From positions 62,001-126,000 of the forward strand of contig OENT01000078.1 of the NCBI GenBank assembly GCA_900239685.1: a stretch of DNA of 64,000 nucleotides, read 5' to 3'. The notes beneath the pieces were generated by a model. It saw only the letters and a program-made list of their open reading frames with translations, was not told the origin of the DNA and searched no databases. Shown here piece by piece: positions 11,242-23,350 of this stretch (positions are counted from its first letter, which is position 1; each line of letters begins with the position of its first letter). The DNA comes from Rotaria macrura. Its lineage: Eukaryota; Rotifera; Eurotatoria; Philodinida; Philodinidae. The translations under genes were made by a program, and so were the position numbers.

Positions 11242-12459
11242 ATGAAGACACTTATCATGCTCACAGTACTGTTACTTTCATCACTATGTTGCAACTCAGT
11301 AATATCAACGAAAAAGAGCTTAATGGAGCCAGAATGTCCTGCTGGCTATTATTGTATTGGCCGTGAAACTCAGCCGATTCCATGTCCGATAGGTACGTGG
11401 AGTGCTGCCGGAGCAGAACAATGTACTGCTTGTATTGCTGGATACTACACAACAATAACTGGTTCTTCGTTCTGTATCATATGTCCACCGGGTCATTAGT
11501 GTGCAGATAAAAGCATTCCTCCAACGTCATGCCCAAAAGGCACGTTCAACTCTGAGTTCGCACGTACCGCATGTTCACCATGTAGCCGAGGAACATTCAC
11601 ACCATACATGAAGGATCCATATCTTGTACATCATGCTTAGCAGGTTCAGCGTGCCCAAATTCCTCGAAAACTCCTGAGCTTTGTCAGCCAGGTATATACT
11701 TATTGAGGACTCATCGTATTCCATACAATCGTCTGTCCTTCAGGCTATTTTAGTGAAATAGGTTATGCAGCGTGTTCCCCGTGTGTTGCTGGTTATTATA
11801 CTATAAAAAATGGTTCTGCGTTGTGTAATGTATGCCCGATTGGACACGAATGTCCAAAAACTGATAGCGAACCTCAAAAGTGTCCTCCTGGTACTGCTAA
11901 TCGTAATGTTGGCCAAACTAAATGTGTAGCTTGTCCAGCTGGTTACTACAGCACTCAAATGGGTGCAGTCATATGCATTTTTTGTCCCGTAGGAAGCTAT
12001 TGTGATGTACCTAGTCAACAGCCAAAACTTTGTCAACCAGGATTTTACTGTTCTGGAGGTCAGATAGTTGGTACTCGTTGCCCGGCAGGTCATCAATCAG
12101 TGAATTACGGAATGAGTGATTGTGATATGTGCCCTCCTGGTAAGTAATTCTACTAGAGTGAATGTTTTACGTGAAGTTTATTGTTATTTATTAATCTAGG
12201 AAAATACTGTTCGAATCCAGCGGGACCACCTATTCCTTGCAAACCTAGATATGCGAACGATAAACATGGACGCACGGAATGTTCTCGATGTTCAACTGGC
12301 ACTTATGCCAATGTAGCTGGTCTGGCTTATTGTATAAGTTCCCCACCGGGTTCTGTATGTCCCGCTACTCGATTAGCACCGCAGCCATGTCTTTCACATC
12401 TAATTGGCGGACAAACCAAATGCGCAGAGACAAAACGAAGCATTATGAATGATTACTAA
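11242..12459 (+). pseudogene. Broken gene for a secreted Cys-rich GCC2/GCC3-repeat protein
   Basis: A clear signal peptide (MKTLIMLTVLLLSSLCCNSV) leads into tandem repeats of about 45-50 residues of the form CPAGYYC...PIPCPIGTW...CTACIAGYY. These belong to the GCC2/GCC3 (ephrin-receptor-like, TNFR-like) class found in large extracellular proteins of aquatic invertebrates. Reading is interrupted by TAG at 11497-11499, which replaces the Tyr/Phe of the CPPGHYC motif, by a frame change near 11605-11635 and by another near 11690-11740. The repeat pattern resumes in new frames each time, including a clean stretch at 11821-12139. The last intron, 12140-12199, keeps its GT-AG ends and phase, and the final exon ends at 12459. 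Several independent lesions argue for a recent pseudogene, though assembly errors are possible. Confidence 0.8.
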
Positions 12460-13549
12460 ACATAGTAGTATTTAATTTTTAAGGATAAAAGAATACTATT
12501 TTTTCATAGGGATCATTAATAAATCATCGAAGTCACGCTGATCGAAATATTAACTCACAAAAGAGAAATCGACCTTAATAATTTTATCCCTTTAATAGAA
12601 ATATATTTAGATGCTGCTCTACATTTAACGAAATCCTACTCTAGCAATATCATGAATCTTAGCACATGAGGACCATTGATACATAACAGATAAACATTCA
12701 TGCACGAATATGAATAGAAGTCGGGTGCACACATCGATTGATATTCCTATCGATTTCGTCCATACTCCATGTAGACGCCAATCTGCAGATATACACACCG
12801 ATCATTCAAAATTTGATTTCAGTATTTTCAATAATAATATCATAGTGAAAACAGATGAAAATCTTGAATACTGTCACGGACAAAGGGCTGGATGTTGCAT
12901 TTATCACACCAAACACAAGGATCACACCCTCATGCGATGTCTGTCATAAAATCCGAAGTCGGTAATGATGCCTACAAATCTCTAACCAATTCTAATTCAA
13001 ACATAATTTCATAAGTCTCATCGGTTCTAGCAATCACCTTGACGACTTTGAAAGCTGCAAATGAAAGTACAAACATTTTTTTAGTGTCTATATAAGGAGA
13101 GTTTTTCATCTCTATTGAATTTGCAGCATGATTAGTTATCGGTGTTTATTGTGATGAAGCTATGCGATTCACCATGTTCGGCAGTTAATTTATCTTTCTT
13201 TGTGAATAGAAATGATTGTGTTACAATGGAGGCACCAATTATATAGATTTGGATTCCTTCCTTGGTCATTTCCATCCGGTGAAAGGCTTGGCTGTAAAAA
13301 TGTTTTTCTCTCGTAAAATGCATCAATTACACATAGTAGATAGATATAAGAGAAATCTGATGCACTTAACAGAGTTGTCATATATGTAAATAATTTAGTA
13401 TAATCATGAATGCCTGTGACTTGCTATGAGTCACGATCATGGCTATGGTCACAGCCTTTTAAAAAACTTTTGACCACTTTCACGGCCTGTGGTCATCATG
13501 AGCCACGACAGTCATATCCGGCACTAGTCATGATATACTTGGGATGTTT
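12460..13549. other. Intergenic; degenerate GTCAC/GTGAC repeat near the right end
   Basis: No gene is seen. Short open frames at 12710-12949 and 13132-13381 lack recognisable motifs. At about 13408-13535 a local repeat family alternates blocks such as ATGAGTCACGATCATGG and CATGAGCCACGACAGTCAT with inverted GGTCACAGCC and GGCCTGTGGTCA. It looks like a small decayed transposable element. Confidence 0.35.
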
Positions 13550-14265
13550 TTATTTGATCACTTTTTCAGAATATTGAAGTATTAGCTCGATTCCTCCAAT
13601 ATCCTTTAGTTTTGTTTCGAAATAGTTTTGTTCAATGTACAACAATTTTTCACAAATATCAACTCCTATGTTTTTAACTACTGATGAATAGTGAGTAGAG
13701 GCTGCTTCATCTTGATCTGCATAGAGATTAGTACTAGACATCTGCTACAAATTTTATCTTCGGTCATATTGTACTCAAATCATCTAGCTATCATAGTGTT
13801 GTCTTCTCGAGAATGATATTTTCGTTATATTTGATTTTATTACGATATAACTGTAGCAGACATTGAACTCCTGGAGTATTGCTTGATTTGGTGTTATCTA
13901 TTAGAAACTTGGAGAGAGATTCTTTCTCCTGGACTATATTGTATACTTTGATTTATACAGGTCGCTAGTTTTCTCCTGAGTTCTCAATGATTTGTCCAAA
14001 GCTTCTAATACTTTTTCTCTTGCCCTGAACGCCGATGATCATAAATTGATTTGCTCATGCTCAAATCCGCTCCTGTATTTTGAACGAATATTTTTCACTT
14101 TTTGATTTGAACACTTCCTTGTTTCAATTATTCGCGCTGATTTCTAGAATAAGTGTATGGCCACTATAATCGAAAGCAGCATAAAGAGACACACTAACAT
14201 TCGGCTAAAGACGATCTACTTCTTCGACAGTCATTCTTTCAAAACATTCTAGCCACTTTATTTAT
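13550..14265 (-). pseudogene. Decayed gene remnant, family not identified
   Basis: Several coding-looking pieces lie in order on the minus strand, separated by stops and frame changes. KWLECFERMTVEEVDRL, then a TAG, then NVSVSLYAAFDYSGHTLILE lie in one frame at about 14260-14125. IVQEKESLSKFLIDNTKSSN followed by TPGVQCLLQLYRNK lies near 13940-13830. An intact ATG frame of 63 codons (MSSTNLYADQDEAASTHYSS) lies at 13741-13550. The amino-acid composition is protein-like and unlike the flanking AT-rich DNA. The pieces are too short for me to name the family. Confidence 0.4.
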
Positions 14266-16546
14266 TTATTTGTTTCGACATACCGAAAAAAACTCGATTG
14301 AATACCAAATGAGTTGAAATCAACGACATATTACGAATAAGTGGTTGCACTATTATGTTTTCATTTAATCAAGAATGCGACAACACAACGTGTTATTATT
14401 GCAATTCGAAAAAAAACGATAATTGTTATTGGCATGTAGCTTTGTTTTTATGCCAGAGTGTAGATATTAATATCGGAAGTTTCTCGAAGAACTGTAGTTA
14501 TTCGGGTGTAACTCCATTTTTCCGTCTGAAATCCTTAAATCGACTGACTGGTTTTCATCGGTCAGAACATATTTTTCACCTATGTTCTTTGTTGCAGACG
14601 AAGGATTTTACGAATGAATTTACATATGGTTATTAATTGTTGATACTGTTATTGATTTAGCTATGAATTTTATATTTCTTTTCGATCCGTTCACAGTCAA
14701 GTATGTGTGAATGAGGATGTATATAGAAGTGAGTCGAGAAAAGCTAATCATCGATAATTAATGGACATCAATAATAGTTGATAAATTAAGAATAAAACAT
14801 CATGGATATTAGGAAGTAAAACTTTTACTTCCATAGAAAATTAAAAGAAAAAAATTGGACGACGACTTATTTACGTTTGATTTAATTTATGTGATACTAT
14901 CATGTGAAAATAAAACAGATGGCGGTTGTTTTGCAAAGCATTTCCTTCTAGTCATTGGAAAAAGTAAAAGTAAAAAAACACGGGTTACTGCGTTTTTCCT
15001 TGTATTGTTTCTACTCAGGTAACAACGGTGACATGCATGGCTTTAATTCGAGTTCCTTGTCTGGGTTAAAGTTTTTATCGTACTATCATCTATTTCTGTA
15101 CTACCATATGTTTCGTTATTTCAAATTTGAATCAGCTGCTGTTTTAATGAACTTTGAATACACATGATTCAAGTAGATGCAATTAATTTATATCTATCAC
15201 AAGATCATTGATTAGACATTGTCGTGTAATTGACTTTTGAAATATTCTTTTTTGAACAACATTTGATTTGGACAATGCTTATAAGAAGTGATGCATTTAC
15301 AATATAAACATCTTTCTAGTTATAATAATTCTCTTGTAGGAGGAACGGAAGCTATTTATGTCGCACTCTCCAACATACACGTTGTAGAGAGAATTGCATT
15401 TGACTTCAATATCTTTGTCATTCAGAAGAAAAAAATATTCATGTTTCGGGCGTACACCTGATTTAAATAAGAACGATTGATTCTCAATTCGTAACTACAT
15501 ATAAATCTATCTGTCGAACAATTATAGAAATACTCTGTACGAAATCGAAAATATTTACAAGTAGTTACAGCTACGTTATAGCCACATTATAGCTGATAAG
15601 CAGAATGAATTCCAGTAAATGATCCCAATATTCATGATTAGAGATGTTGTCGAGATGGGTTAATTAAATGTTACTTTTTAAAGACGAGAACTTAAATAGT
15701 GGTAAAATTTTGTGTTTATTGAAACTATATTGACGTTACCAAAACATAATTATTAGCTTTGGATCACCAGATGAATGACTATCTATCTTTCTTATGAGTT
15801 GTGTTCTGTGTCGTATGCTAATCGTTGTATATAGTTATTCTATCAAATAGCTAGTATTATGCAAGATTCATTTGGTGACAAAGTCCTATTCGATCTCGAA
15901 CTATTACTCAATCCGATGTATGTCAACAATAAATTGATTGTAATATTCAGAATAGCCAATAGGGAAATAATGGTAGATAGAGACTTGATAACTCATCAGT
16001 CTTCATACTTATGATCATTTCATTTGTTCGCTGAAGATGAATAACTTTGATATTCACATCATCATCTATTATATTTCGTTTTCTTATCTGTTGACATCAA
16101 CATGAATAATGAATAGAGGTAGATAAACTCTGACGTTTTTTACCATGTATTCAGTATAGTTAGGATTTTATTAAAACTACGAATAAATTCCCACATGTTA
16201 TCAACTAATAGAAAGTTAACAAATATAAAGCATCATGTTACTGTTTGTATATTGCCTTGAGAAAAGTTACATGCACATCTATGTTAACGACAGGCACATC
16301 GTTCTATTTCAATTTTCTGTGAAATTCTCAGTTCAGCCAATAGATAGATACATAACTAGAAATGTCTTATAGAGAGACGAATACAAAATTGAATGTAGAA
16401 TGAAATATTAAAAAAGAATATAATTTTCATTTTCTTTCTTCTGTTTTAGACAACAAACAAAATTAGATAAATTATTTTTGTTTTCGATTCGAACTAAAAT
16501 CAATCAATGACTATGTACATTCGAGAGTAATTTTAATATATAGACT
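14266..16546. other. Intergenic, no gene seen
   Basis: AT-rich sequence. A 93-codon frame at 14355-14636 and a 70-codon frame at 14955-15167 show no motifs, signal peptide or splice partners and are treated as chance. Confidence 0.4.
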
Positions 16547-16575
16547 TTCGATATTATATATCATATAATATCGAA
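16547..16575. repeat. Perfect 13-base-pair inverted repeat (hairpin)
   Basis: Arms TTCGATATTATAT (16547-16559) and ATATAATATCGAA (16563-16575) are exact complements around a three-base loop. It lies about 100 bases beyond the stop codon of the GPCR gene, possibly within or just past its 3' untranslated region. No function is assigned. Confidence 0.6.
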
Positions 16576-16634
16576 AAGAAGAAAAGAAAAACATTCAAGA
16601 AAAGAAAACATATAATATTATGTAAATACAGAAA

Positions 16635-16657
16635 AAAACCTGTTCATGGCAGGTTTT
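16635..16657 (-). other. Stem-loop just downstream of the GPCR stop codon
   Basis: On the GPCR strand AAAACCTG, a seven-base loop and CAGGTTTT form an eight-pair stem, followed by further Ts. It begins 17 bases after the stop codon, so it would lie in the 3' untranslated region. A bacterial-type terminator is not meaningful in a nuclear gene, so any role would be in mRNA processing or stability. Confidence 0.4.
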
Positions 16658-16673
16658 CTTTTCTCTACTGTTC

Positions 16674-17756
16674 TCATGGATATATTCGACGTAATTCATC
16701 GCGAAACATACTTGATGTAGCGAAACAAACAAAAAACGGCGTTGAACATGACAAATAAACGAAGCAATCAATAATAACTTCGGATAATTGCATGTGAATC
16801 GATTTCGATGTACCATTCATATATTGATCACGTATGAATTTATCATGTCTTTCTACAATTTTAAATATTTTGTACGGTGCTGTACTAAATATAAATATAA
16901 ATGATATACAACCAAGAGCAAATGTTAGATGTAAACGTCTATGTCTTGCACGATGACGTCTTATTATAACTGTTGTATTTGTTGGCGGTGGTAGTCCCAT
17001 ACTTGTTGTTGCTATTATGATTGAACTTTCAGATTGACCGGGTGCAATATGAATTAATCTTGTTAATGTACTCCAGCATTCTGTACGTAAACGTAGAACT
17101 TCTCTTAAGATGCGTGAATTAAAATAGAGTATAAGAAAAAATGGTAGACAAGTTATAAAAATAACATCAATTAAAGATTGTCCATATGCCATATACTTTG
17201 TGAAATAGATTGCTTTAATTTTAACTGAACATTTAACACTACGATTTTTATGATTTATTGAATAATAACCATAGGATGTTGATAAAAACGATGAATTCTT
17301 GATAAAAATGCATAGAAATGCAAATGACAATAAATAATATAAGCAATGACGTTTACACCAACGTGAATAATATGTATGATATACACAACATATGAATCGA
17401 TCGGTTGTTATACCTAATTGTAAATAAGCTGAAAAATCTAATATGGAATAACGGATCCATTTATATAAACGACATGTTATCGGTGTTGAATAAATACGTA
17501 TAGATGGATTCATGAAGACTTTTAATAAAACATCAATAATAAATAGATATAATAAAACTAAATCGTTTAAACATAATATACGTACACATATTGATGATGT
17601 ACGTGTTAAACGTTTTTGAAATTTCGGTCGACAAAATACGAGAAAACAAAGTGAATTACCAATAGTTGCTAATGGTAAAATAAATAATGGAAATATTTTA
17701 TTCGTTAATTGAATGACAACTGCGAGACGTTCTTCAGTTGATAATGAACGGTTCAT
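16674..17756 (-). CDS. Rhodopsin-like seven-transmembrane receptor (peptide-receptor type)
   Basis: A single open frame of 360 residues with seven hydrophobic segments. The amino terminus is short and has an N-glycosylation site (MNRSLS). TM1 carries the class A landmark IGNSLCFLVF, and TM2 carries CLNDLVLLYL with the conserved Asp. The cysteine before TM3 (TCRLYKW) is present. The DRY position reads TDRFICC, so Tyr is replaced by Phe. The third intracellular loop is basic (RRHRARHRRLH). TM6 reads FIFSTAPY and lacks the usual CWxP Trp. TM7 ends STPFFVCFATS, replacing NPxxY. This pattern is common in the large invertebrate families of FMRFamide-like or orphan peptide receptors. The ligand cannot be told from sequence. 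It should sit in the plasma membrane and signal through G proteins. There are no introns. Confidence 0.88.
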   Translation of the reverse strand: MNRSLSTEERLAVVIQLTNKIFPLFILPLATIGNSLCFLVFCRPKFQKRLTRTSSICVRILCLNDLVLLYLFIIDVLLKVFMNPSIRIYSTPITCRLYKWIRYSILDFSAYLQLGITTDRFICCVYHTYYSRWCKRHCLYYLLSFAFLCIFIKNSSFLSTSYGYYSINHKNRSVKCSVKIKAIYFTKYMAYGQSLIDVIFITCLPFFLILYFNSRILREVLRLRTECWSTLTRLIHIAPGQSESSIIIATTSMGLPPPTNTTVIIRRHRARHRRLHLTFALGCISFIFIFSTAPYKIFKIVERHDKFIRDQYMNGTSKSIHMQLSEVIIDCFVYLSCSTPFFVCFATSSMFRDELRRIYP

Positions 17757-19510
17757 TTTTATTTATGAACTTAGAGGTTTTTTTTCTCAGAATGAGACCA
17801 TTACTACTAATGTGAATAAATATCTGAGAGTAACCCGATGTCAAACATACTTTATCTTTACATTCATTTCCTTTTTCTCTGTTGCTGACAATCAACAATG
17901 ACAGAAAGAAAAAGGAGAGCAAAACAATGCATCATCACGTTTAGGAATCTATGTTTTTCTTTGTTCCAATTAACAAATACATTTCCGAATGAGAAACTAC
18001 TCAAATTCAACAAGTCAAATACTTTTGCTAGTTATGCACACATCAAGAAACAGATTTATTTGCATATATATGTATATTTTGTTGTTTTTACACTTCGACG
18101 TTTTCTTTTTTATGTTATATTATCAATACGACAACATTTGATCGGTGAGAGGAAAAAAAGAGAACAGACGGTAGGTCACCCCATCGTTCGATCGGATGAA
18201 TGATCTTACGTCGTATTGACAATTTATATTGAGCAGATGAAACAAAAAGAGAAAGAAGGAGAATATTTTCGTCACTTCATTTTTCGTCTCCCTCGCTTTT
18301 TTTTTTGTTCGCCTAACTTAATCGGGTGTCGTTGATGGGAGAATACAACGACGTAGCATAAGGAGGAGTTTCAATATGCCCTATAACGTCGTCGACGACA
18401 TTAATGCTTCTATACCAACACATAAGTTAACGATGCGTCATACCCAAGATGAATATCATTTCAACGTTCATTATATGTTCACTCATATATATATATATAT
18501 ATATGTAGATATAAATGTGACGAATGAATAAACACAGTTAAGCAAGCGGTGAGCTCGATATTAACGAGGGAAGACCACCCTTCACCGACTAGATGCTTTT
18601 GAGCCGGGTCAATGTACATAATAATGTAGACTAATATGAATTGTATAAATATTATGAAAGGAGCCTGAGCCAATCGGTTATTACTAACGTGACACATCAT
18701 TCAAATGCTTTTCTTACTAGATCGAAGAACCTATCGTGGCTCTTTTCTACGACAGTGGAAAAACTGACTAATAGAGCTAGATGTGAAAATTTTTACATCG
18801 ATATAGCTGTTTCACAAATTAAGTTCTTATTACATTTTCAGATTATTTTTTTGTCATTTCTATATCGTTGGTAGACATTGATGATAGGCTCGAATTAAAA
18901 GATCTGACTATTCTTGGTAACGTTTATTCTTGTGTCAAATGTATTGAAGATGAAATTTGAATATCGATTTATTTTCGTTGGTCCTGCACAGGAGTAATAT
19001 CAGGAGTAGATTTGATATTGAAACAGAATGCAGAAAAGTGTTGCAGTATCTCAGTTGAATTTTCATTCCGTCTTAATAACTATGATTTACTGCTTGACTT
19101 GTTCTTGTAAGTTATCAATGAAAAAATTCTTTTATTAAATTTTTATTTTGAACCAATATTCATGAAATTATTATGTACACGTTTTTTCAATGTCATTCAT
19201 TAAATAATCTATCAATTGGTGTCCATGTAGCAAGGTAATATTTCCTTTCGACAAATAAAATATGTAACAAAAATGGTTTTATTTACTCTTATCATCAGCC
19301 TTGATCACTTTTTTTCTCTATGTACAAATACGGTTTGTTGTTCACAGTATTGCCCTGATTTTTTCCACATTACTATCGTATCTGTATGCATGCACAGCCT
19401 TCATCACATATACATCATATTCTTTTCTTTTTTAGAGAAATTGAAACGTGACATCTTTTACAGTGAATTTTGTATGAATGAATCGTTAGTTTTAATTGAT
19501 AGAAATCATT
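17757..19510. other. Intergenic region between divergent genes; (AT)n tract
   Basis: This holds the upstream regions of the GPCR (minus) and of the Gln/His-rich gene (plus), so promoters of both must lie here. No motif can be assigned. Pyrimidine/purine-biased patches occur around 18240-18310. An (AT)10 run occupies 18485-18504. Open frames at 17898-18203 and 19273-19602 have no protein-like features apart from the part of the latter shared with the next gene in another frame. Confidence 0.4.
18485..18504. repeat. (AT)10 microsatellite
   Basis: Uninterrupted AT dinucleotides in intergenic DNA. Confidence 0.85.
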
Positions 19511-22500
19511 ATGTCACGAAACTATTCTTCATGGGCATCGAATCAACCGTTAATGAATTCAGATGCAGCAAAGATGAAACTAACAACAGTCGGTGGCAAT
19601 GAACAAGATCAGTGTAAGTATCTTGTTCCATGGATACAACTTTTCGATTGTGTTGTCATTTAACTTTTTTCTTTAGTTAACCATTTCGAACGTGTTGAAG
19701 CTATACCACATATGTACATCAATGTGGATGCACCACCAGTGCCTATAGTAAGTAAATTTTTCTCACACGTTGTATATTTGCATGGACATACACGCTTGTG
19801 CTTCTTTAACAGTCCAAACTTGATACGCGTGTTGTACAACCAAATTTCATATCAAGACAAGATTCATCTTTCTTTGCTGTAAGCATCTTGGCTGTGTTTT
19901 TATGTATTTTATTTTTCATTGATTCAGAAGAAATCTCTTTTCTCATAGGCACCAACTATTATGTCATCAGCGTCCAATGCTCAAACAAAAATATGGCCTT
20001 TTGAAAAACCTTCAAAGAATCCATCACCATTCGAAGGTGCATCATCATCATCAAAACGAAACCATAAACATAAACGTCACCATCATCATCATGGTGATAA
20101 ACGACATCATCATCATCATCATCATCATCACAATAATAATAATAGTCGAAAACATCGTGCTAAAAGTGCCGAATCCATTAGAAATCGACAAAATCAAATG
20201 TTTCTTTCACCATCAAAAGCTTTGCTATCCAGTTCACAATTCATAGAACAAGATCAACAACAGCAACAACCACAACAACTACAACTACAACAACAGCAAC
20301 AACAACAGCCTATGATTGTCTATCGTGAAGTTCCGAATGGTGAAGGTTACACTGTTGATACTAACAGTTTAGCTACTGTTCCTTATGAAACACACAATGA
20401 AACAACTTTAGTCGATGATCAACAAGCACCTTTTTTTGTCTATCGTGATTCTAATTTTCAACAGCAACCGCAATCAATAGTAACCGATGGGATTCCTCAA
20501 CAATTATTTTTCAACCAAGAACAAGATGCCGTAAGCTAATAGTTAATTTTCATTTCAATTTTTTCCAACTTTCTTATGAAACTGTTTTCTGAATCTAATT
20601 AATTCATTATTATATAGAAGATTAGACGGCAAAATATTCCTTTAAAATCTGTTAAAAACAAAATGATTTCTCATCGAGTAGCATCCGTAAGTGAAACTCA
20701 AGTTGGCAATTATGCCCCATGTATTTGTAATCAATCTCGTGTATTAATAAATCGGAATCCAAGTATTACAAATGGTTGTTGTATACAAGAAATAGAGCGA
20801 ATCTATGTCGAAGATGTTTTTTGTCGTCCATCGTCAACCCACAATCATGTTTCAGTTTCATACGTAGGATAAAAACGTTCGCTGCAACAAATAAAATCTA
20901 TTGCCTCTTCATACTGATGCTTTGTTTTGCTTGTTTATTATTTTGATATTAAATATGAAAGTTAATGTTCTTTAGATTATTCAATCAAGTGAACCATCGT
21001 TTTGTATTTCACAACAACATCAACATCAACAACAAACACCACAAGTAGTCTATTGTACTGATTCGAATCAACAAGATTACCTTTGCGGATCAAATACTCC
21101 CAATTTTATTCAGCAGTGTGTAACACCAGTACAGCAGCAGCAGCAGCAGCAACAACAATTTGTTTGTCTTGATAATTTACAAACAGCCATTCAACCAACC
21201 ATCATTAATCAAATACCTGTTTTTAATCAGTTGGCAACAAATACAAATTCACAATCTATTATCAGTGTACCATCATCACAATTTCAACGTGCGACAAATG
21301 TGATTATTCAACAGCCTCAACCTCAATCACAACCATTACAAATGATTCAACAGCCACAACAATTACAAATGATTCAACAACCACAACAAGTACAAGTTAT
21401 TCAACAGCCACAATTACAACCATTACAAATCATTCACAGCTCACAGCCACAATCTGGACAATTTTTACAATTGACTCCGGCTACTCAACAGGTTATTCAA
21501 AGTTCACCTGTTTTACAAACGATTCAAAGTAAATTTCTTTATCTCAATATCCTATTGCTCTTGAATAGAAAATAATGAAACCGATGTAACTTATTTTTAG
21601 TACCAACTCAAACTATGACCGGTAAATAAACTGAACACATTTTTACTTAGATAATTGACATATCTCGAATAGATCGTTTCGAAAAAGATATTCTCATATA
21701 GACAATAAAAAAAAGTTTTGAAAACGGTATTTCTCTTTGATTCTACGTGTGAGCCAGAGAACTATCTACTGTAATTCTAGAACTATAAAACTTTCAATTT
21801 CTATAATGGACAATCAGGCAAAGTAGCTAGATACAGATAATTTATTGTGATGCACAAAATGTTGAGAGTTGCTCTTAAGATTAACTATGATACTTTATTA
21901 CCGTCTTACAATTTTCAAAATAGTAACTTCTTCACTACACGTTTTCTAGTCAGTATGTTGTTCGAAGACGACCTAGATAATGTTTCGGATGATCAGAAGT
22001 GAATTCACTGAAAGTTGGTATCTGAGGAAAAGTCTTACAAGTGTCAACATGAACTAACTTGTTGTCTAACTATCTAACTTTTAGAAATCAAAATCAAAAT
22101 TTCATTGCCAAAAATTTTGATTGACAAGTTTCCAGATTAATCGATCACTAACGAATCAATTTCTCTTTCTACTTTGATCATTCTTAATCTTTTCTCGTGA
22201 CTATTGAAAATCGTAGTTCTTTCTATTAGAAAGTTATTGCAAAACATTTCAGTTTTGTTCACATCATACTAATAAATTATTTTATTGTGCTTTTGCTAGT
22301 TCATCTATTTGTATGCTAAAATGGGTCAACATCTTTATAAGAATAATTCAAATATGAATTCATATATTTTTCTAGCCAATCCACAACTTCTTTATCAACG
22401 CCCATACGATCCAGTTGTTCTACCAATTCAAAATCAAGGCATGGCTATTGCGAACCCATCTCTCGTTGGATTAAGTCAACCATCGTACGCACCATCACGT

Positions 22501-23350
22501 ATTATACCAACGGTACAAGGAACACAGGGAGCACAAGGAACACAAGGACCAAACATGTTTCGTCATGCACTCATACGAGTAAGACATCGAATCATAGTAT
22601 CTTATCTAAATATTTATGTTCATTACTTAAGACTGTTGCTGGCCGCAGTGGTGTACCTATCCCTTCATCGGCATCAGGTGCTACTGGTGGTGGTCTTCAA
22701 TTAGTACAATCAGCAGGTGCCCCACAAATCGCGTCTAATCCGAAGTAAGTTTACCGTTTCATTTCAATTTACGCCTGTATGATATTCGTGAAATTAAATA
22801 AGTATTTAATTCATCATTCCTGAAGAGATATATTATGAGGAACAAGAAAAAAAGAAATTCTAATGTTTATAGCTTAGTCTTGTCCGATGGTATGAGACAA
22901 TCGGCATCGTTGCCGATAGTTCCACTGACGCCAGGCGGCATACTCATTCCATTTCAGCCATCGAAAATGCCAGCATTAAGATCTGGTGTACTTCCACGAG
23001 CAGGTGGTTATCCAACAAATATTCGAAATTTCAATGATATTCGACAAGAAATGCAACAAAAACGGGATCAGCTAGAAAAGACTTTACAACAAAAAGTTTA
23101 TAGTCGAATACCATCACCACCTCTGCTTACTCCAGGAACCAAAAGTCAAACTATTCCATATACATCGGGAAATATTTTCTCTGCAGGTCCTAGATCAGGT
23201 GAAGCTGCGGCTTCACCCATACGATCAACATCATATGCTCGACCATCATCGACAGGTCTCAACTATTCACAACCTGCCTATGGTGGTTCACTAAACGGAT
23301 CGGTTGGTTCAAATCTACCGACTGGTCCCTATACTCCTCTTAGACCATGA
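19511..23350 (+). CDS. Gln/His-rich, probably disordered protein (ten exons)
   Basis: Ten exons splice in phase to 811 residues: 19511-19613, 19677-19747, 19813-19878, 19949-20530, 20618-20863, 20976-21528, 21601-21621, 22376-22578, 22632-22744 and 22873-23350. The start MSRNYSSWASNQPL is chosen because a TAA lies in frame 18 bases upstream and an acceptor-like GATAG ends 8 bases before it. Residues about 100-125 hold two His runs, the second with nine His followed by four Asn and a basic KHRAKS patch. Poly-Gln tracts and QMIQQPQQ-type repeats fill exons 4 and 6. Exon 5 has scattered Cys (APCICNQSR, GCCIQEIERIYVEDVFC). The C-terminus is Pro/Ser/Gly-rich with one short coiled-coil segment (IRQEMQQKRDQLEKTLQQKV). 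No catalytic domain is seen. Such composition suits nuclear scaffold or condensate proteins, but the function is unknown. AATAAA follows at 23588. Confidence 0.85.

Noticed and set aside
16635..16657. Bacterial-style terminator after the GPCR
   Set aside because: The stem plus T-run looks like one, but this is a nuclear animal gene. Kept only as a 3' untranslated-region stem-loop.
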